This document shows, one piece after another, positions 1-11,934 of a DNA stretch of 64,000 nucleotides. The DNA is from Aquarana catesbeiana (taxonomy: Eukaryota; Chordata; Amphibia; Anura; Ranidae), in assembly GCF_042186555.1 (NCBI RefSeq), contig NC_133324.1, positions 136,513,577 through 136,577,576 on the forward strand, given 5' to 3'. A program made the position numbers and the translations under genes. Position 1 is the stretch's first letter. Every line of letters starts with the position of its first letter. The notes under the pieces were generated by a model, which searched no databases, had not been told where the DNA came from, and saw only the letters and a list, made by a program, of their open reading frames with translations.

Positions 1-243
1 TAATTGGGCTCAATTTGGACATTTTCACTTAGGGGTGCACTCACTTTTGTTGCCAGCGGTTTAGACATTAATGGCTGTGTGTTGCATTATTTTGAGGGGA
101 CAGCAAATTTACACTGTTATACAAGCTGTACACTCACTACTTTACATTGTAGCAAAGTGTCATTTTTCGGTGTTGTCACATGAAAAGATAGAATAAAATA
201 TTTACAAAAATGTGAGGGGTGTACTCACTTTTGTGAAATACTG
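1..243. mobile_element. Tc1-like transposon, right end only
   Basis: This is the terminal part of a Tc1-like element whose body lies left of the window. It matches the right end of the element at 34428-43053 nearly base for base (the stretch around the words attttcacttaggggtg and gaggggtgtactcactt). It ends in ctg followed by the TA dinucleotide expected of Tc1/mariner insertions at 244-245. No transposase coding is visible in this piece. Confidence 0.85.
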
Positions 244-245
244 TA

Positions 246-301
246 CCTTCTACAAAGAGGTATGGGCATATATTCCTTCTACAAATGCCACCATGCCCAT
301 A
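246..301. repeat. degenerate minisatellite, left part
   Basis: Two units of a roughly 28-bp repeat built on ccttctacaaa and catgcccatata lie here. About four more units continue at 1922-2030 on the other side of the Tc1-like element, so the transposon landed inside the array. Confidence 0.6.
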
Positions 302-303
302 TA

Positions 304-1919
304 CAGTGAGGGAAAAAAGTATTTGATCCCCTGCTGCTTTTGTACATTTGCCCACTGACAAAGAAATGATCAGTCTATAATTGTAATGGTAGGTTTATTT
401 TAACAGTGAGAGAGAAAATAACAACAAAAAAACCCAGAAAAACACATTTCCAAAAAGTTATAAATTGATTTGCATTTTAATGAGTAAAATAAGTATGTGA
501 CCCCTTCGCAAAACATGACTTAGAACTTGGTGGCAAAACCCTTGTTGGCAATCACAGAGGTCAGACATTTCTTGTACTTGGCCACCAGGTTTGCACACAT
601 CTCAGGAGGGATTTTGTCCCACTCCTCTTTGCAGATACTCTCTAAGTCATTAAGGTTTTGAGGCTGACATTTGGTAACTTGAACCTTCAGTTCCCTCCAC
701 ATATTTTTTACGGTATTAAGGTCTGGAGACTGGCTAGGTCACTCCAGGACCTTAATGTGCTTCTTCTTGAGCCACTCCTTTGTGGTCTTGGCTGTGTGTT
801 TTGGGTCATTGTCATACTGGAATACCCATCCACAACCCATTTTCAATGTCCTGGCTGAGGGAAGGAGGTTCTCAGCCCAGATTTCACAGAACATGGCCCT
901 GTCCATTGTCCCTGTGATGCCGTGATGTTATCATGTCCCCTTAGCAGAAAAACACCCCCAAAGCATAATGTTTCCACCTCCATATTTGATGGTAGAGATG
1001 GATGTTCTTGAGGTCATAGGCAGCATTTCTCCTCCTCCAAACACAGCGAGTTGAGTTGACGCCAAAGAGCTCGATTTTGGTCCTATCTGACCACAACACT
1101 TTCACCCAGTTCTCCTCTGAATCAGTCAGATGTTCATTAGAAAACTTCAGACGGGTCTGTACATGTGCTTTCTTGAGCAGGGGCACCTTGCGGGCGCTGT
1201 AGGATTTCAGTCCTTCACGGCGTAGTGTGTTACCAATTGTTTTCTTGGTGACTATGGTCCCAGCTGCCTTGAGATCATTGACAAGATTCTCCTGTGTAGT
1301 TCTGGGCTGATTCCTCGCAGTTCTCATGATCATTGAAACTCTACGAGGTGAGAACTTGCATGGAGCCCCAGACCGAGGGAGATTGACAGTTATTTTCTGT
1401 TTTTTCCATTTTCAAATAATCTCACCAACTGTTGTCACCCTCTCACCAAGCTGCTTGGTGATGGTCTTGTATCTCATTCCAGCCTTGTGTAGGTCTACAA
1501 TCATGTCTCTGACATCCTTGGACAGCTCTTTGGTCTTGGCCATTGTGGAGAGATTGGAATCTGATTGATTGATTGATTGATTCCTTCTGTGGACAAGTGT
1601 CTTTTATACAGGTAACAAGCTGAGATTAGGAGCAATCCCTTTAAGAGAGTGCTCCTAATCTCAGCTCGTTACCTGTATAGAAGACACCTGGGAGCCAGAA
1701 ATCTTGTTGATTGATAGGGGATCAAAAACTTATTTCACTCATTAAAATGCAAATCAATTTATAACTTTTTTCAAATGCGTTTTTCTGGATAATTTTGTTG
1801 TTATTCTGTCTTTCACTGTTAAAATAAACCTACCATTAAAATGATAGACTGATCATTTCTTTGTCAGTGGGCAAATGTACAAAATCAGCAGGGGAACAAA
1901 TACTTTTTTCCCCTCACTG
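304..1919 (-). mobile_element. Tc1-like DNA transposon, full length but dead
   Basis: Both ends read cagtgaggg/ccctcactg and are flanked by the TA target duplication (302-303 and 1920-1921). The terminal inverted repeats are long, about 200 bp, pairing 304-505 with 1716-1919. An internal hairpin at about 1600-1685 (arms around ggtaacaagctgagattagg) lies between the transposase start and the right terminal repeat. The transposase is on the - strand and is broken, so the copy is non-autonomous. Confidence 0.92.
520..1543 (-). pseudogene. Tc1-like transposase pseudogene
   Basis: Tc1-family transposases cut and paste the element at TA sites, using an N-terminal paired-type helix-turn-helix and a DDE catalytic domain. 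Read on the - strand from the ATG at 1543, the copy starts MAKTKELSKDVRD and keeps the helix-turn-helix. It then shows the first catalytic block as WSDRTKIELFG, the second as QYDNDPKHTAK, and ends GFATKF before the stop. It is dead for several visible reasons. The reading frame is broken into at least three pieces. A TGA replaces the Trp codon just before PSQSPDLN. The third catalytic residue is lost: the usual NPIENLW block reads NTVKNMW, so Glu has become Lys (GAA to AAA). The family call is firm; the exact subfamily is not attempted. Confidence 0.92.
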
Positions 1920-1921
1920 TA

Positions 1922-2030
1922 CCTTCTTCATATACAGACACGGCTATATACCATCTACAGAGAGGCATGGCTATATGTGTCTTCTAAAAACAGACATGAC
2001 TGTATAACTTCTACAAATGAAGCTTTCTCA
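1922..2030. repeat. degenerate minisatellite, right part
   Basis: Continuation of the roughly 28-bp array interrupted by the Tc1-like element, with units such as taccatctacagagaggca. No gene is seen between here and 2740. Confidence 0.55.
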
Positions 2031-2739
2031 ATGCTCTGCTGTATGACTTAGAAATCCCCCTATATCTGAGTTTACATTTGTATTGCTTCTACAGGCATCT
2101 TTTTTCCAGAACAAACCTCCATTTTAGAATTTTGGTTTCTCTGTTTATCCAATTTGATAAATTCTCAGTTTTTATGACAGTGTACTTCACAGGCCAATTG
2201 TGATACAGACATGATTTCACCGAGTATAATTCACAATGTGTATTTATATGTGCCTTTAGTGTAGCTGCACTTAAAGAAAAAATAATTCTGGCATCCAGGG
2301 GCTGATTAGATACGTGTCTGAACACATGTAAATATTTGAAAAGCATGCAAATATAAATGTAGGAGAAGAATAACGTTTCTTTATATTTCTGAGATCATTT
2401 CTCCTGCGTTTACCAAACGCATGATGCTGGTGTGAATGTAGCCAGAACTCTTTGAATGTTGCTTCAGTGTTTGTAAATAAAAGCCGTATTTATTTGTAGT
2501 GGATTGTGGCTCATGACTCCTGATGGTAACACAATGATCTCCAACAAATAGTTTTCTTTTGCCTCTTTCCAGAATAGAAGCAGTATATATATAACATACT
2601 GTAACATTGTTTTTCCTGTGTGAGGTTATCTTGTAAATGCACCCTGGAAATGATGTATGAATTTACAGAGAGCTTTGTGGGTTTTTACCTGATCCTTGCT
2701 CAAATATTTGTGGCTACATTAGGGAACTTATTTTATCAA

Positions 2740-2779
2740 GTTACACGATTGAGAAGGTTGAATAATGGTCCATCTAGTT
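2740..2779 (-). mobile_element. CR1 LINE 3' tail, left fragment
   Basis: The sequence gagaaggttgaataatgg followed by tccatctagttca is the antisense 3' tail of frog CR1 elements, also seen at 43915-43985. It is separated from the rest of the fragment (3347-3550) by an hAT insertion. Confidence 0.7.
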
Positions 2780-3346
2780 CAGGGGTCAGCAACCTGTAGA
2801 TCATGGACAGGTGATTTGTAGATCTCGGTCTGGGTTTGCTGACCCGCCATCCCAGAGCATCAAACAGAATGCAATACAGAGGGACTACTTGTAAAGTTGG
2901 AGGTGTAGTAGGTGTAGTAGGGAGCTCCTGTCCCATGCGGAGTGATACCAACTGCTATCTATCTCTTATCCCAGCTAGCGATCTCCAGAGCAGTGCCAGC
3001 AGCAGGAAAGAAGAGATCTTCAGGTCAGTGTGAAGCAATACACTGGGCATAAAAGTATAAGGCTGCTTTCACACTGACATACTGCAGTTTACCCACACCG
3101 TAGATGGGGTGCATCTGCAACTTTCCTGTGGGTTTGCCATGAACTTCTATTATATCCTGCTGTTTTACCACCCCCCAACTTTACATGTGAATGAGCCCTA
3201 AGGGTGCCGCTGCTGAATGCAACTAAGGGCTCATTCACAAGTGCAGCTTAAATCAGGTGTGAGGAGGCGACACTGAGCCCGGTGATCTTTGACTTCTCCC
3301 GTGTTGTTCAGGTAGATCTCCACTTCTTTAAGGTTGCCTACCCCTG
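2780..3346. mobile_element. non-autonomous hAT element inserted in CR1
   Basis: The ends are caggggtcagcaacc and ggttgcctacccctg, inverted repeats of the hAT type. They are flanked by a perfect 8-bp duplication ATCTAGTT (2772-2779 and 3347-3354), the hallmark length for hAT. Removing the element restores the CR1 tail. There is no transposase. The interior at about 3060-3250 holds sequence resembling other MITE ends (ttcacactgacatactgcag). Confidence 0.9.
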
Positions 3347-3550
3347 ATCTAGTTCAACCTATAAGTGTGAGTGTTCATGTTTGCTATCAGTTTCCATATC
3401 CCTGTACATTGTGTTTGCTGAGAAAACCAGCTGTGGATCCACCAACTGTGGATGGGGGTTCCGCATCTTTGCTGCTACAACAGTAAAGACCCCCTTATTC
3501 GATTTAAGATTGATCCCTTCTTGTGCGATTTCATTGTGTGGCTGCATGTT
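3347..3550 (-). mobile_element. CR1 LINE 3' fragment with the end of the RT ORF
   Basis: Antisense CR1 sequence. The - strand translation contains GINLKSNKGVFTVVAAKMRN, which aligns with the C-terminal FNLKLRRGFFTVRAVRMGN of the better copy at 43.9-44.7 kb. It is 5'-truncated, as most CR1 copies are, and degenerate. Confidence 0.7.
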
Positions 3551-3637
3551 TTCTTTAGAGATCTTAGGTTAAAGTGATATTAAAGGGGTTCTAAAGGCAG
3601 AAGGTTTTTTATCTTAATGCATTCTTCTATGAATTAA

Positions 3638-4062
3638 AGTGGAAGCCCATGCAAAATCTAAAATCCCTGCATCTATAGACACCATGGATCTAACACTAAT
3701 CTCTCTATCCCAGTAAAGAAAAGATGAGTATACATACCTTTTGGAAGCCTATCTGACCTGCTCTGACCCGATCCCCAGCGCCAGAAGCTCTGCAGAGGAC
3801 ACTGACGACAATTGCTGTAAAATGAATGAGAAGTGACGTCACCCAAAGAGTTACTATGGGGTTTCCATTGTCCTCCGTCTCCTCTACACTCGCCTACACA
3901 GAGAAGCCGCGGCTGACAGCTCAGCGTGGGATCCGGTCGGAGCGGGTCAGATCAGCTTCCAAAAAGGTATGTATACTAGTTCTTTACAGGGATAGAGGGG
4001 TTGGTATTAGATCCCTGGTGTCTATAGATGCAGGGATTTTAGATTTTGCATGGACTTCCACT
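3638..4062. mobile_element. TTAA-flanked MITE with about 48-bp inverted repeats
   Basis: The arms starting agtggaagcccatgcaaaat (left) and, reversed, at the right end pair almost perfectly over about 48 bp. TTAA flanks both sides (3634-3637 and 4063-4066), as in piggyBac-type insertions. It sits inside the aagataaaaaac junction of a neighbouring repeat. It contains no coding capacity. Confidence 0.75.
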
Positions 4063-4069
4063 TTAAGAT

Positions 4070-4492
4070 AAAAAACTTTCTGTGTGCAACAGCCTCCCTC
4101 AGCCCCCCTCATACTTACCTGAGCCCCATCTTGATCCAGCGATGTGCACGAGTGTCTCGGCCGTCTGGGACTCTCCCTCCTGATTGGCTGAGACACAGCA
4201 GCGGCTCCATTGGCTCCTGCTGCTGTCAATCTAAGCCAGTTAGCTGATGAGGAGAGAGGGGGCGGGGCCAAACTGCGTTTCTGTGTCTGAATGAACAGAG
4301 CTGCGACTCGGGTGCCCCCATAGCAAGCTGCTTGCTGTTGAGACACTCGACAGGAGGGAGGGGCCAGGAGCGCCGGCGAGGGACCTGAGAAGAGGAGGAC
4401 CTGGGCTGCTCTGTGCAAAACCATTACACAGAGCAGGTAAGTATAACATGTTTGTTATTTTTAAAGAAAAAAACAGAGTCTTTAGTATCACT
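4070..4492 (-). mobile_element. dispersed TTAAAG-type repeat, copy 1
   Basis: This shares its sequence with 25653-26105, 62065-62500 and the fragment at 33404-33515. Common blocks are the aagataaaaaac/ttctgtg edge, gattggctgagacac, cagcaagcagcttgc and acagagcaggtaagtataac. The right edge reads agtatcactttaa. It holds consensus 5' splice-site words (caggtaagtat) but no gene. Confidence 0.7.
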
Positions 4493-4496
4493 TTAA

Positions 4497-5112
4497 ACAC
4501 ACATCATTACAAACTATCAATAATCAATATAAATGGTGTATTATATGCTGTTCACACTCACTCAGTCACTATAGAATTTGTTTTCCGCAAAAAACCTGGT
4601 TGATCCTGCTGTTCTCTATCTCCATCATCTGTTCTTGTCCCCACTGCAGTTGGGACTTTTGCAGAGCATTGTTGGCAGCTAGTGCACATGCTCAGTTTTC
4701 AGTGTATTTTCTACCCTGAGCTTTTCCTCCCTATCACATCTGAGCAGCCCCTGTGACTATAGACCCAGATAGCAAGGATAACTTGCCACAAATTTGTGGC
4801 AGTGTTGAATTGGAAGTCTTGTTAACTTGCTGCACATTTTTACTGGCAAGTTTTGCACATGCAGAGCACTTGAAGCACAAGTTCTAGTTGACAGTTTAGT
4901 AATCTGTAGCAAATTTGCATGGCAAGTCTCTAGCAAGAGCGAAGTTGCAGTGGCGAGTCTACCAGACATGCCTCAGAAACTTCACTGTGATTGATATTAT
5001 AAGAAGCACAGAGAGAAAATATCACACAGCGCAGACATCAGAAACTCACCTGTGTCCATGTGAGTTGCTCTCTGGATTGTTGCTGCACGGATTTACATAG
5101 AACTCCAATTAA
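4497..5112. other. no gene seen
   Basis: Intergenic or intronic sequence with short internal similarities around aacttgccacaaatttg, possibly an old palindromic MITE. No reading frame here resembles a protein I know. Confidence 0.5.
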
Positions 5113-5412
5113 GCCCTGGTTCACACCAGTGCAGCTTTGAAATTGCGCTACTTCAGTGCGATTCCAAAGCCGCAGATCAGTGTGATTTGCATATCCGATT
5201 TCATTTCTGCCTACAACTTTGTTTAACAGAAGTCTATGCAAGTCGCAATGAAATTGGAAAAAAAAAAAATAGTGCAGGAACCTTTTTCAAAGTCTCTGCA
5301 AAATGAGTTGCTGCAATTTGAACGGTTCCATTGCTGGCAATGGGGTGCGACTTTGTCATGTGATTTAGAACTGTCAAATCGCAAACCAAACTGCAGCAGT
5401 ATGAATGAGGGC
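5113..5412. mobile_element. Harbinger-type MITE
   Basis: The ends gccctggttcacacc and ggtatgaatgagggc-like sequence are inverted, and a TAA duplication flanks them (5110-5112 and 5413-5415). About 300 bp and non-coding. The superfamily is inferred from the 3-bp TAA duplication and the end style. Confidence 0.65.
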
Positions 5413-6125
5413 TAAGGTAAAATGAGTAAGTATTGTGAGTTTAGCACACTTGTGTTTGCTGGCTCATCGATTGGTATCATTTGTGGCCTGGTCTTGGCTT
5501 TGCTCTTCTTTTTGTACTTAAAGGTAACATTGTTTTTTTTTTTTTGGCTTGTCATATGCTTAGCAGTCAGGACATTGGACTCTCTGCAGTGAACCTATGG
5601 GCAAAATAAATAATTAAATGAATACTTACCTTATTATTCTAGGCACATTTTCTTCTTCTTGCCTCTGGATCCCTATATTGTGGGGTGCGTTAATGTGCAA
5701 ACAGCGACCAGCTTTTATGCTTGCTTACTTTGACTTGCATGATTAAATTGCTCTTCGGGCTTAAAGAGTAACTCCACTTTTGTTGAGAAAAATCATTCCC
5801 CTCTGGGAATGTTGCGGGGATTGTAACAAACTTTCTTGCAGATTCCTACCTTTTGTAAAAGCTCATGAACAAAGGGCTTTTTTACAGCTGCTGTCAGGGG
5901 CATCTGATGTTTTTTTTAACTGCCTCTAAACCCCCCTCCATGTTAGCCTATGTGTCCATGCACACAAACTTTCAGAGGTGTTTGGAGGTATAAGCGTTTA
6001 GGAACAGTAGGAAAAAAACGACAACCTGTGCGTCCAGGAGCAGAGGTGTTGAGCTGTAAAAATGCAAAAAAAAAAAAAGCTGCTAAACACTGTAACAAGC
6101 TTTAAGCCGCTTTTGGCGTTTTTAT

Positions 6126-6835
6126 TAGGGTTGCACCGATACTAGTATTGCTATCGGTGCCGATACCGAGTATTTGCACAAGTATCGGTACTCCTGCAAA
6201 TGCATCAATATCTGAAACTGATACTTTCAGGCTCGGTTCTTTGAGCTGTTAGTGGGTCTCCCCTATTGACAGCTGAAGTGTTAAAGAAGTCCGGTTATTG
6301 GAGCTGTCAAAAAAAAAGCAGCTGGCAATGTTTATTAACAACATTGATCAGCCTGAAACACTAGGCCCGGGTTCGAACTACAACGGGCTGCGGAACGCAC
6401 AGGAGCGCTGTGCGTCCCTGTTCCCCGTTTCAGGGATGAATCAGGGCCGATTCTATGCCTGAATTCGGGCCCTGAAACGGAGCCAAAGACGCACAGCATT
6501 TTTGTGCAGTGCGCTCCGCAGCCGCCCCGGAGATATGTGAACCGGCTCCATAGGCCAGTCACATTCTCCTGCTATGCGAATTAGATGCGGGGAAACGCAC
6601 ATCTAATTCGCATAGGTGTGAACCCGGGCTAAAATAAAAAGAAACATTGTTTCTTTCTGTTTAACCCCTTATTAACCCTTAATTTACTCTAATCGGCCAT
6701 AATTAACTTTGTATTCCCTTCCATTGAATTATTTTCCTGATTTTTTTTTTTTTGTTCACTTCTATTTTATAAACAATAAACAATTAAAACTTTTTTTTGT
6801 TTGCTTTGTTAGTGAATATTTTACACATATATATT
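6126..6835. mobile_element. hAT-like element fragment
   Basis: It starts tagggttgcaccgatac, an hAT-type terminus, followed by repeated atcggtgccgatacc words. No matching right terminus was found, so it is truncated or its end was lost. It is interrupted by the MITE at 6364-6629. Confidence 0.45.
6364..6629. mobile_element. short MITE with cccgggttc ends
   Basis: The ends ggcccgggttcgaac and gtgtgaacccgggc are inverted. An internal palindrome around gcgaattagatgcgggg lies near the right end. Non-coding. Confidence 0.6.
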
Positions 6836-6837
6836 AA

Positions 6838-7861
6838 CCACTTCAGCCCCAGGCCATTTGGCTAGCAAAAGACCAGAGCACTTTTTGCAATTCAGCACTG
6901 CGTCGCTTTAACTGACAAGTGCGCGGTCGTGCGACATGGCTCCCAAACAAAATTGACGTCCTTTTTTCTCCACAAATAGAGCTTTCTTTTGGTGGTATTT
7001 GATCACCTCTCTTTTATTTTTTGCGCTATAAACAAAAAATAGCGACAATTTTGAAAAAAACGCATTATTTTTTACTTTTTGCTATAATAAATATCCCCCA
7101 AAAATATATAAAAAAACATTTTTTTTCCTCAGTTTAGGCCGATACGTATTCTTCAACATATTTTTGGTAAAAAAAAAAATCGCAATAAGCGTTTATTGAT
7201 TGGTTTGCACAAAAGTTATAGTGTCTACAAAATAGGGGATAGTTTTATGGCATTTTTATTAATAATTTTTTTTTTACTAGTAATGGCGGTGATCAGCGAT
7301 TTTTATCGTGACTGCAACATTATGGCGGACAGATCGGACACTTTTGGCGCCATTTTGGGACCATTCACATTTATACAGCGATCGGTGCAATTAAAATTGC
7401 ATTGATTACTGTGTAAATGTGACTGGCAGTGAAGGGGTTAACCACTAGGTTCAGCTGTAGGGGTTAAGTGTGTCCTAGGGAGTGATTCTAACTGTGGGGG
7501 GGAGGGGCTGTGTGTGACGCATCACTGAAGGGGTTAACACTAGGGGGCAGTGAAGGGGTTAATGTGTGTCCTAGGGAGTGTTCTAAGTGAAGGGGGATGT
7601 GGACTGTGCAGGGAAACTAACAGATCGTCTGTTCATACTCTGTATGAACTGACGATCTGTCAGTACTCCCCTCAGAGAACCGGAAACTGTGTTTACACAC
7701 ACAGATCCCGGTTCTCTGTGTGCCCCGATCGATCGCGGGAGCCCGGCGGTGCTCGAAACTGCGGGCACTCGCATCCGCTCGGGGGACGCGTGCGCGCCGG
7801 CCCCCTAGTGGCCACAGGGCGAAGCGACATTACATAACTGCGGCGGCTGGTCGGCATATGG
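6838..7861. mobile_element. piggyBac-like MITE, copy 1
   Basis: TTAA-ccacttcagcc on the left and ggcatatgg-TTAA on the right. The body contains the family core (aaagagctttcttttggtgg, cacttttggcgccattttgg). TTAA duplications and TTAAcc termini are the signature of piggyBac elements; no transposase is present. Related copies: 10064-11051, 17154-18447, 21541-23166, 44691-45859, 48219-49123, and parts at 29369 and 55140. Confidence 0.75.
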
Positions 7862-8749
7862 TTAAAAGTCAGCAGCTACAAATACTGTAGCTGCTGAATT
7901 TTAATATTAGGACACTTGTCCCTGTCCCGGGATCCCGCGATATCGGCACCCCAGCCAATTTTCAGGTCAGCTCTCAGGTGCTGCCGCCGCCATTTGTGGT
8001 AATGGAAACCAGCGGTGAAGCCTTTCGGCTTCACAGGCAGTTCCCTACTGCGTGTGTGCGAAGCGTGCTGTGCTTTCTAACTGGCCCGGCAGTGGGGGAA
8101 GGAGGAGGGGGGCTGAACTTCCAAGGGACGTCGCCGCGGCGCAGTCTCCCGGAAGTGGGGGCGGGTACCTGTTAAAAACAGGTACCCGTTCCCCTCTCAC
8201 CTCTGAAAGGTTCTAAATGTGGCACCGGAGGGGGAAAGAAAGCAGATAAGTGGAGCTTCCACTTTTGGGTGGAACTCCGCTTTAAGCCCATAAACATGAT
8301 CAGAATATCGTACAAAAAATAGCGCTTTCGAAGAGACTGTATGATGATCTCACCATTAGTACACAGCTTTCATCCAAAATTCTCCGAAGGGACAAACACA
8401 TTTCTTGTACTATACCAGATCGTACAATTTTAGTTTATTCAGTGCAGTTTTTATCCAAAAATACAATCCAAATACAATAGAATACATCACATCACTTCAA
8501 AATTTTATTCTGTCGTACGATAATTTTCGTACTTTAGTAACCTATTTGTTTTCGATATGAGGAGCATGCAAAAGAGAAAAACGGACGATCATTTGTCCGT
8601 TAATCTCATCGTATGTACAGTGGGTTGGGGCTGTCCTATGTCTTGTTCACACTTTCTGTATTATCTCAAGGACAGTAATTAGTCCTCCTAGCTCTTATCT
8701 TGGGACTACACTAGGCTATAATGTTGTGGGGGGGAGGGTTTGGGTAGTT

Positions 8750-9818
8750 CAGTGTTAATTTTGATGTCAAATTTCAATTTAGTTTTAGTCAGTCTTTTGA
8801 CTAAAATGCAATTTTAGTTTTAGCTGTACTTTAGTCATCTGAATTGTTTTAGTTTTAGTCGCATTTTAGTTGACTAAAATCTCTGTTATAATTCACCCGA
8901 TTAAAATTGAATGGGTTTATTTAAATTGTAGTGCATTATTTAAGCATTTCTCTCCAATTTCCAAACTCAATATATACTGCTGGAGTAAAAATGTAATAAC
9001 ATGTAGTGGGGATGGGGAAGTAAATGGGAGTGAGGGAGCGCACAGGGCAGAGAACTGGTCTGGGGAGGCTATCTTTATCTATAAGACTCCTCTCACACTG
9101 GGGCCGCCCCTACGTTAGCGATAAAGCGCAGCTCCTTAAAGCGCTTTTCGGCTGCTAGCGGGACGCTTTTAACCCCTGCTAGAGACCAGAGGAGGGGTTA
9201 AAAATGCCCGTGTTGCAGCGCTTCCGAAGCACTTCTCAGGCGCTTCCGAAGCGCTGCCCCTTCATTGCAATGGGCAGGGCGTTTTGGGAGTGCTGTATAC
9301 AGTACTTCCAAACCGCCCCAAAGATACTGCTTGCAGGACTTTTCCTAATGTTCCGCAAGCGCACCTCCCGGGTGTGAAAGCACTCAGACTTTCACACTCT
9401 GGCAGCATGGGAGGCAGTTTTCAGGCACTATTTCTAGTGCTAAGATACCTGAAAATAATAATAATAATAATAATTTATCTATTACTGTACACGGTGCTCA
9501 GCACTGCTATCTTGCTTAGAGGGGAAACACTCACCACGTGGTTTGCAGAGCATTGTTCTAGAACTCCCAGGCAGCGGGCAGACAGAGGAAGCCTGCGTCC
9601 CTTAGCCAATACAGCTTGTCAGGGGGCTGGGGCTTTAACAGATAGCTGGAGCCCCGAGGAACGCAGAAGTTCAGGTGGGTAAACATCCCTCCCTCAGATT
9701 TTCATTCTGTTTTTGTTGACGAAAAATTTAATTGATTTTCGTTTAGTTTTCGCCACTGAAAACATGCCGCTGACGAAAACTATGACAAAAAATATTTTTG
9801 TCAACGAAATTAACACTG
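8750..9818. mobile_element. hAT-type element with cagtgttaatttt ends
   Basis: The left end cagtgttaattttgatg and right end cgaaattaacactg are inverted. The flanks GGGTAGTT (8742-8749) and GAGTAGTG (9819-9826) match at 6 of 8 positions, consistent with an aged 8-bp duplication. Long subterminal ttttagttttagtc repeats follow the left end. A second MITE is nested at about 9085-9390. No transposase. Confidence 0.7.
9085..9390. mobile_element. nested MITE, related to copies at 27.5 and 58.8 kb
   Basis: It begins tctcacactggggccgc and carries the gctagcgggacgcttttaac and cattgcaatgggcagggcg words shared with 27532-27916 and about 58790-59105. The right end is less clear. Non-coding. Confidence 0.5.
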
Positions 9819-9950
9819 GAGTAGTGTAGCAAAAGAGAACTGTGCAGGGCTGACACCATTCAGTCCACAAAAATGTGGGTTTTCAGCTCACAAATTAGGA
9901 GCATTTCTGAAAGATCGACATTTGTTTTTCTGTACATTCAGGGTCTTTAT

Positions 9951-11196
9951 GGCCGGGTTCACACATATGCAAATTGAAATGCGTGTTTCCTCACATCCAC
10001 TTCGCATGACAGAAGAGTGTACCCGGTTCACACAGCTCGGGGGCGGCAGCGGTCCACATTTAACCGCTTCCCGACCGCCTCACGCAGATATACTGCGGCA
10101 GAAGGGCACGTATAGGCAGATTAATGTACCTGTACGTTGCCGTTCAAGAGGCGGCTTGCGAGTGCACGCGCGCACGCCAGGAGCTCCGTGACCATGATCG
10201 CGCGTCCTGCGGACCCAATGTCCGCGGGGATACCTGCGATCATCTCACGGTGAGGAAGAACGGGGAGATGCTAATGTAAACAAGCATCTCCCCATTCTGC
10301 CTAGTGACACTGTAACTGATCACCGCTCCCAATTACAGGGGTGATCAGTGATGCATCACACACAGCCCCTCCCCCCCACAGTTAGAATCACTCCCTAGGA
10401 CACACTTAACCCCTACAGCTCCACCTAGTGGTTAACCCCTTTACTGCCAGTCACATTTACACAGTAATCAATGCATTTTTAATTGCACCGATCGCTGTAT
10501 AAATGTGAATGGTCCCAAAATCGCGCCAAAAGTGTCCGATGTGTCCGCCATAATGTCGCAGTCACGATAAAAATCGCTGATTGCCGCCATTACTAGTAAA
10601 AAAAAATTATTAATAAAAATGCCTTAAAACTAGCCCCTTTTTTGTAGACTATTTTGTAGACGCTATAACTTTTGCGCAAACCAATCAATAAATGCTTATT
10701 GCAATTTTTTTTACCAAAAATATGTAGAAGAATACGTATCGGCCTAAACTGAGGAAAACAAATTTTTTTTTTAATATATTTTTAGGGGATATTTATTATA
10801 GCAAAAAGTAAAAAATAATGCGTTTTTTTTTAAATTGTTGTTATTTTTTTGTTTATAGCGCAAAAAATAAAAACCGCAGAGGTGATCAAATACCACCAAA
10901 AGAAAGCTCTATTTGTGGGAAAAAAAGGACGTCAATTTTGATTGGGTACAACATCGCATGACCGCGCAATTGTCAGTTAAATCGACGCAGTGCCAAAGTG
11001 CAAAAAGTGCTCTGGTTAGGAAGGGGGTAAATCCTTCCGGGGCTGAAGTGGTTAAAAAGGGTCCTGTGTGTCTTTGGTTTCGATTCAGGTGTAAATTCAG
11101 GCAAAAATTCTGACCTGATTCGCACCTGAATTGGTGAACAGGGATTCATCGGACCCCATGCTGTGAGCCACGGCCGCCGCATATGTGAACCCAGCC
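9951..11196. mobile_element. Harbinger-like MITE split by a piggyBac-like MITE
   Basis: The left end ggccgggttcacacatatgc and the right end gcatatgtgaacccagcc are inverted repeats. The element is interrupted by 10064-11051. The target duplication is not clean. Confidence 0.6.
10064..11051. mobile_element. piggyBac-like MITE, copy 2
   Basis: TTAA-ccgcttcccgaccgcc to gggctgaagtgg-TTAA. It runs in opposite orientation to copy 1: the ctagtggttaacccctttac and gcaccgatcgctgtat words of copy 1 appear reverse-complemented. Non-coding. Confidence 0.8.
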
Positions 11197-11934
11197 TAAA
11201 GGTATAAAGCATATGGAAATGGGCATGTATTGCAAAGATGTACAGAATTTTTTTCAAAAATTTGCTCTGAAATACTTTAAAATGTAATGCTTGTGTGAAA
11301 TGAACTGTCACTGAGAGTATTCTTGACATGAAGTTAGCCAGTTAAAAGGGCTTTACTGGGAGAGCCATCACTATGCTGCCAAATGAATTATGCAAGTCAT
11401 ATGTAAGTCGTCTAGAGTAATAAGGAGCCTGGTGGAGTCAGATTAGGGTTCTATTGAAAATGATGGGATTATATGTCCAGAATGTCTGTTGAAGTGCTTG
11501 TTATCACATATCATAGGTCACTGCAAAAGGTCGTTGGTCAAGTCAAGGCAGATATCTCATTGTCCATTGTTCTTGTTGAGATTTCTGGCAATGTTTGGAT
11601 AGACGGAGTCTGTCAGTTGAATTAGAAATGTTTGGTCACCAGACTTTCCAGTCTGTTCACCATCTGAGCAGACATCTTTATTGGTGGGGGAGACAGTCTA
11701 TACACCTGCAGTTTGTAGGCATATCCATTTAAAAATGACCTAATTGGCTAATTAAAGAACACTGACTCTGCCAACATACTGTCATATTAGTACTGGCAAA
11801 AATCTTTTAGTTGGGTCTTGGCACAATAGCCTCTCATTGCACATTCTTGACCCTGTCTTGTGGCACATAGAAAAAGCTAATGGATTCCCTTCATTTGCAT
11901 AGATTTCCTCTCACTTCCTGTTCGGCTATGGGAC
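11197..11934. other. no gene seen
   Basis: Apart from a small hairpin cacttcctgt/acaggaagtg at about 11910-11942, I see no repeat edges or coding signal. Confidence 0.5.

Larger units (their letters stand above)
5765..8281. mobile_element. composite TTAA-flanked MITE interrupted by several insertions
   Basis: The left edge TTAA-agagtaactccacttttg and the right edge gggtggaactccgct-TTAA are inverted relatives. Inside sit an hAT-like fragment (6126), a MITE (6364-6629) and a piggyBac-like MITE (6838-7861). A second left edge of the same family is at 13540 and a right edge at about 47870. Non-coding. Confidence 0.55.
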
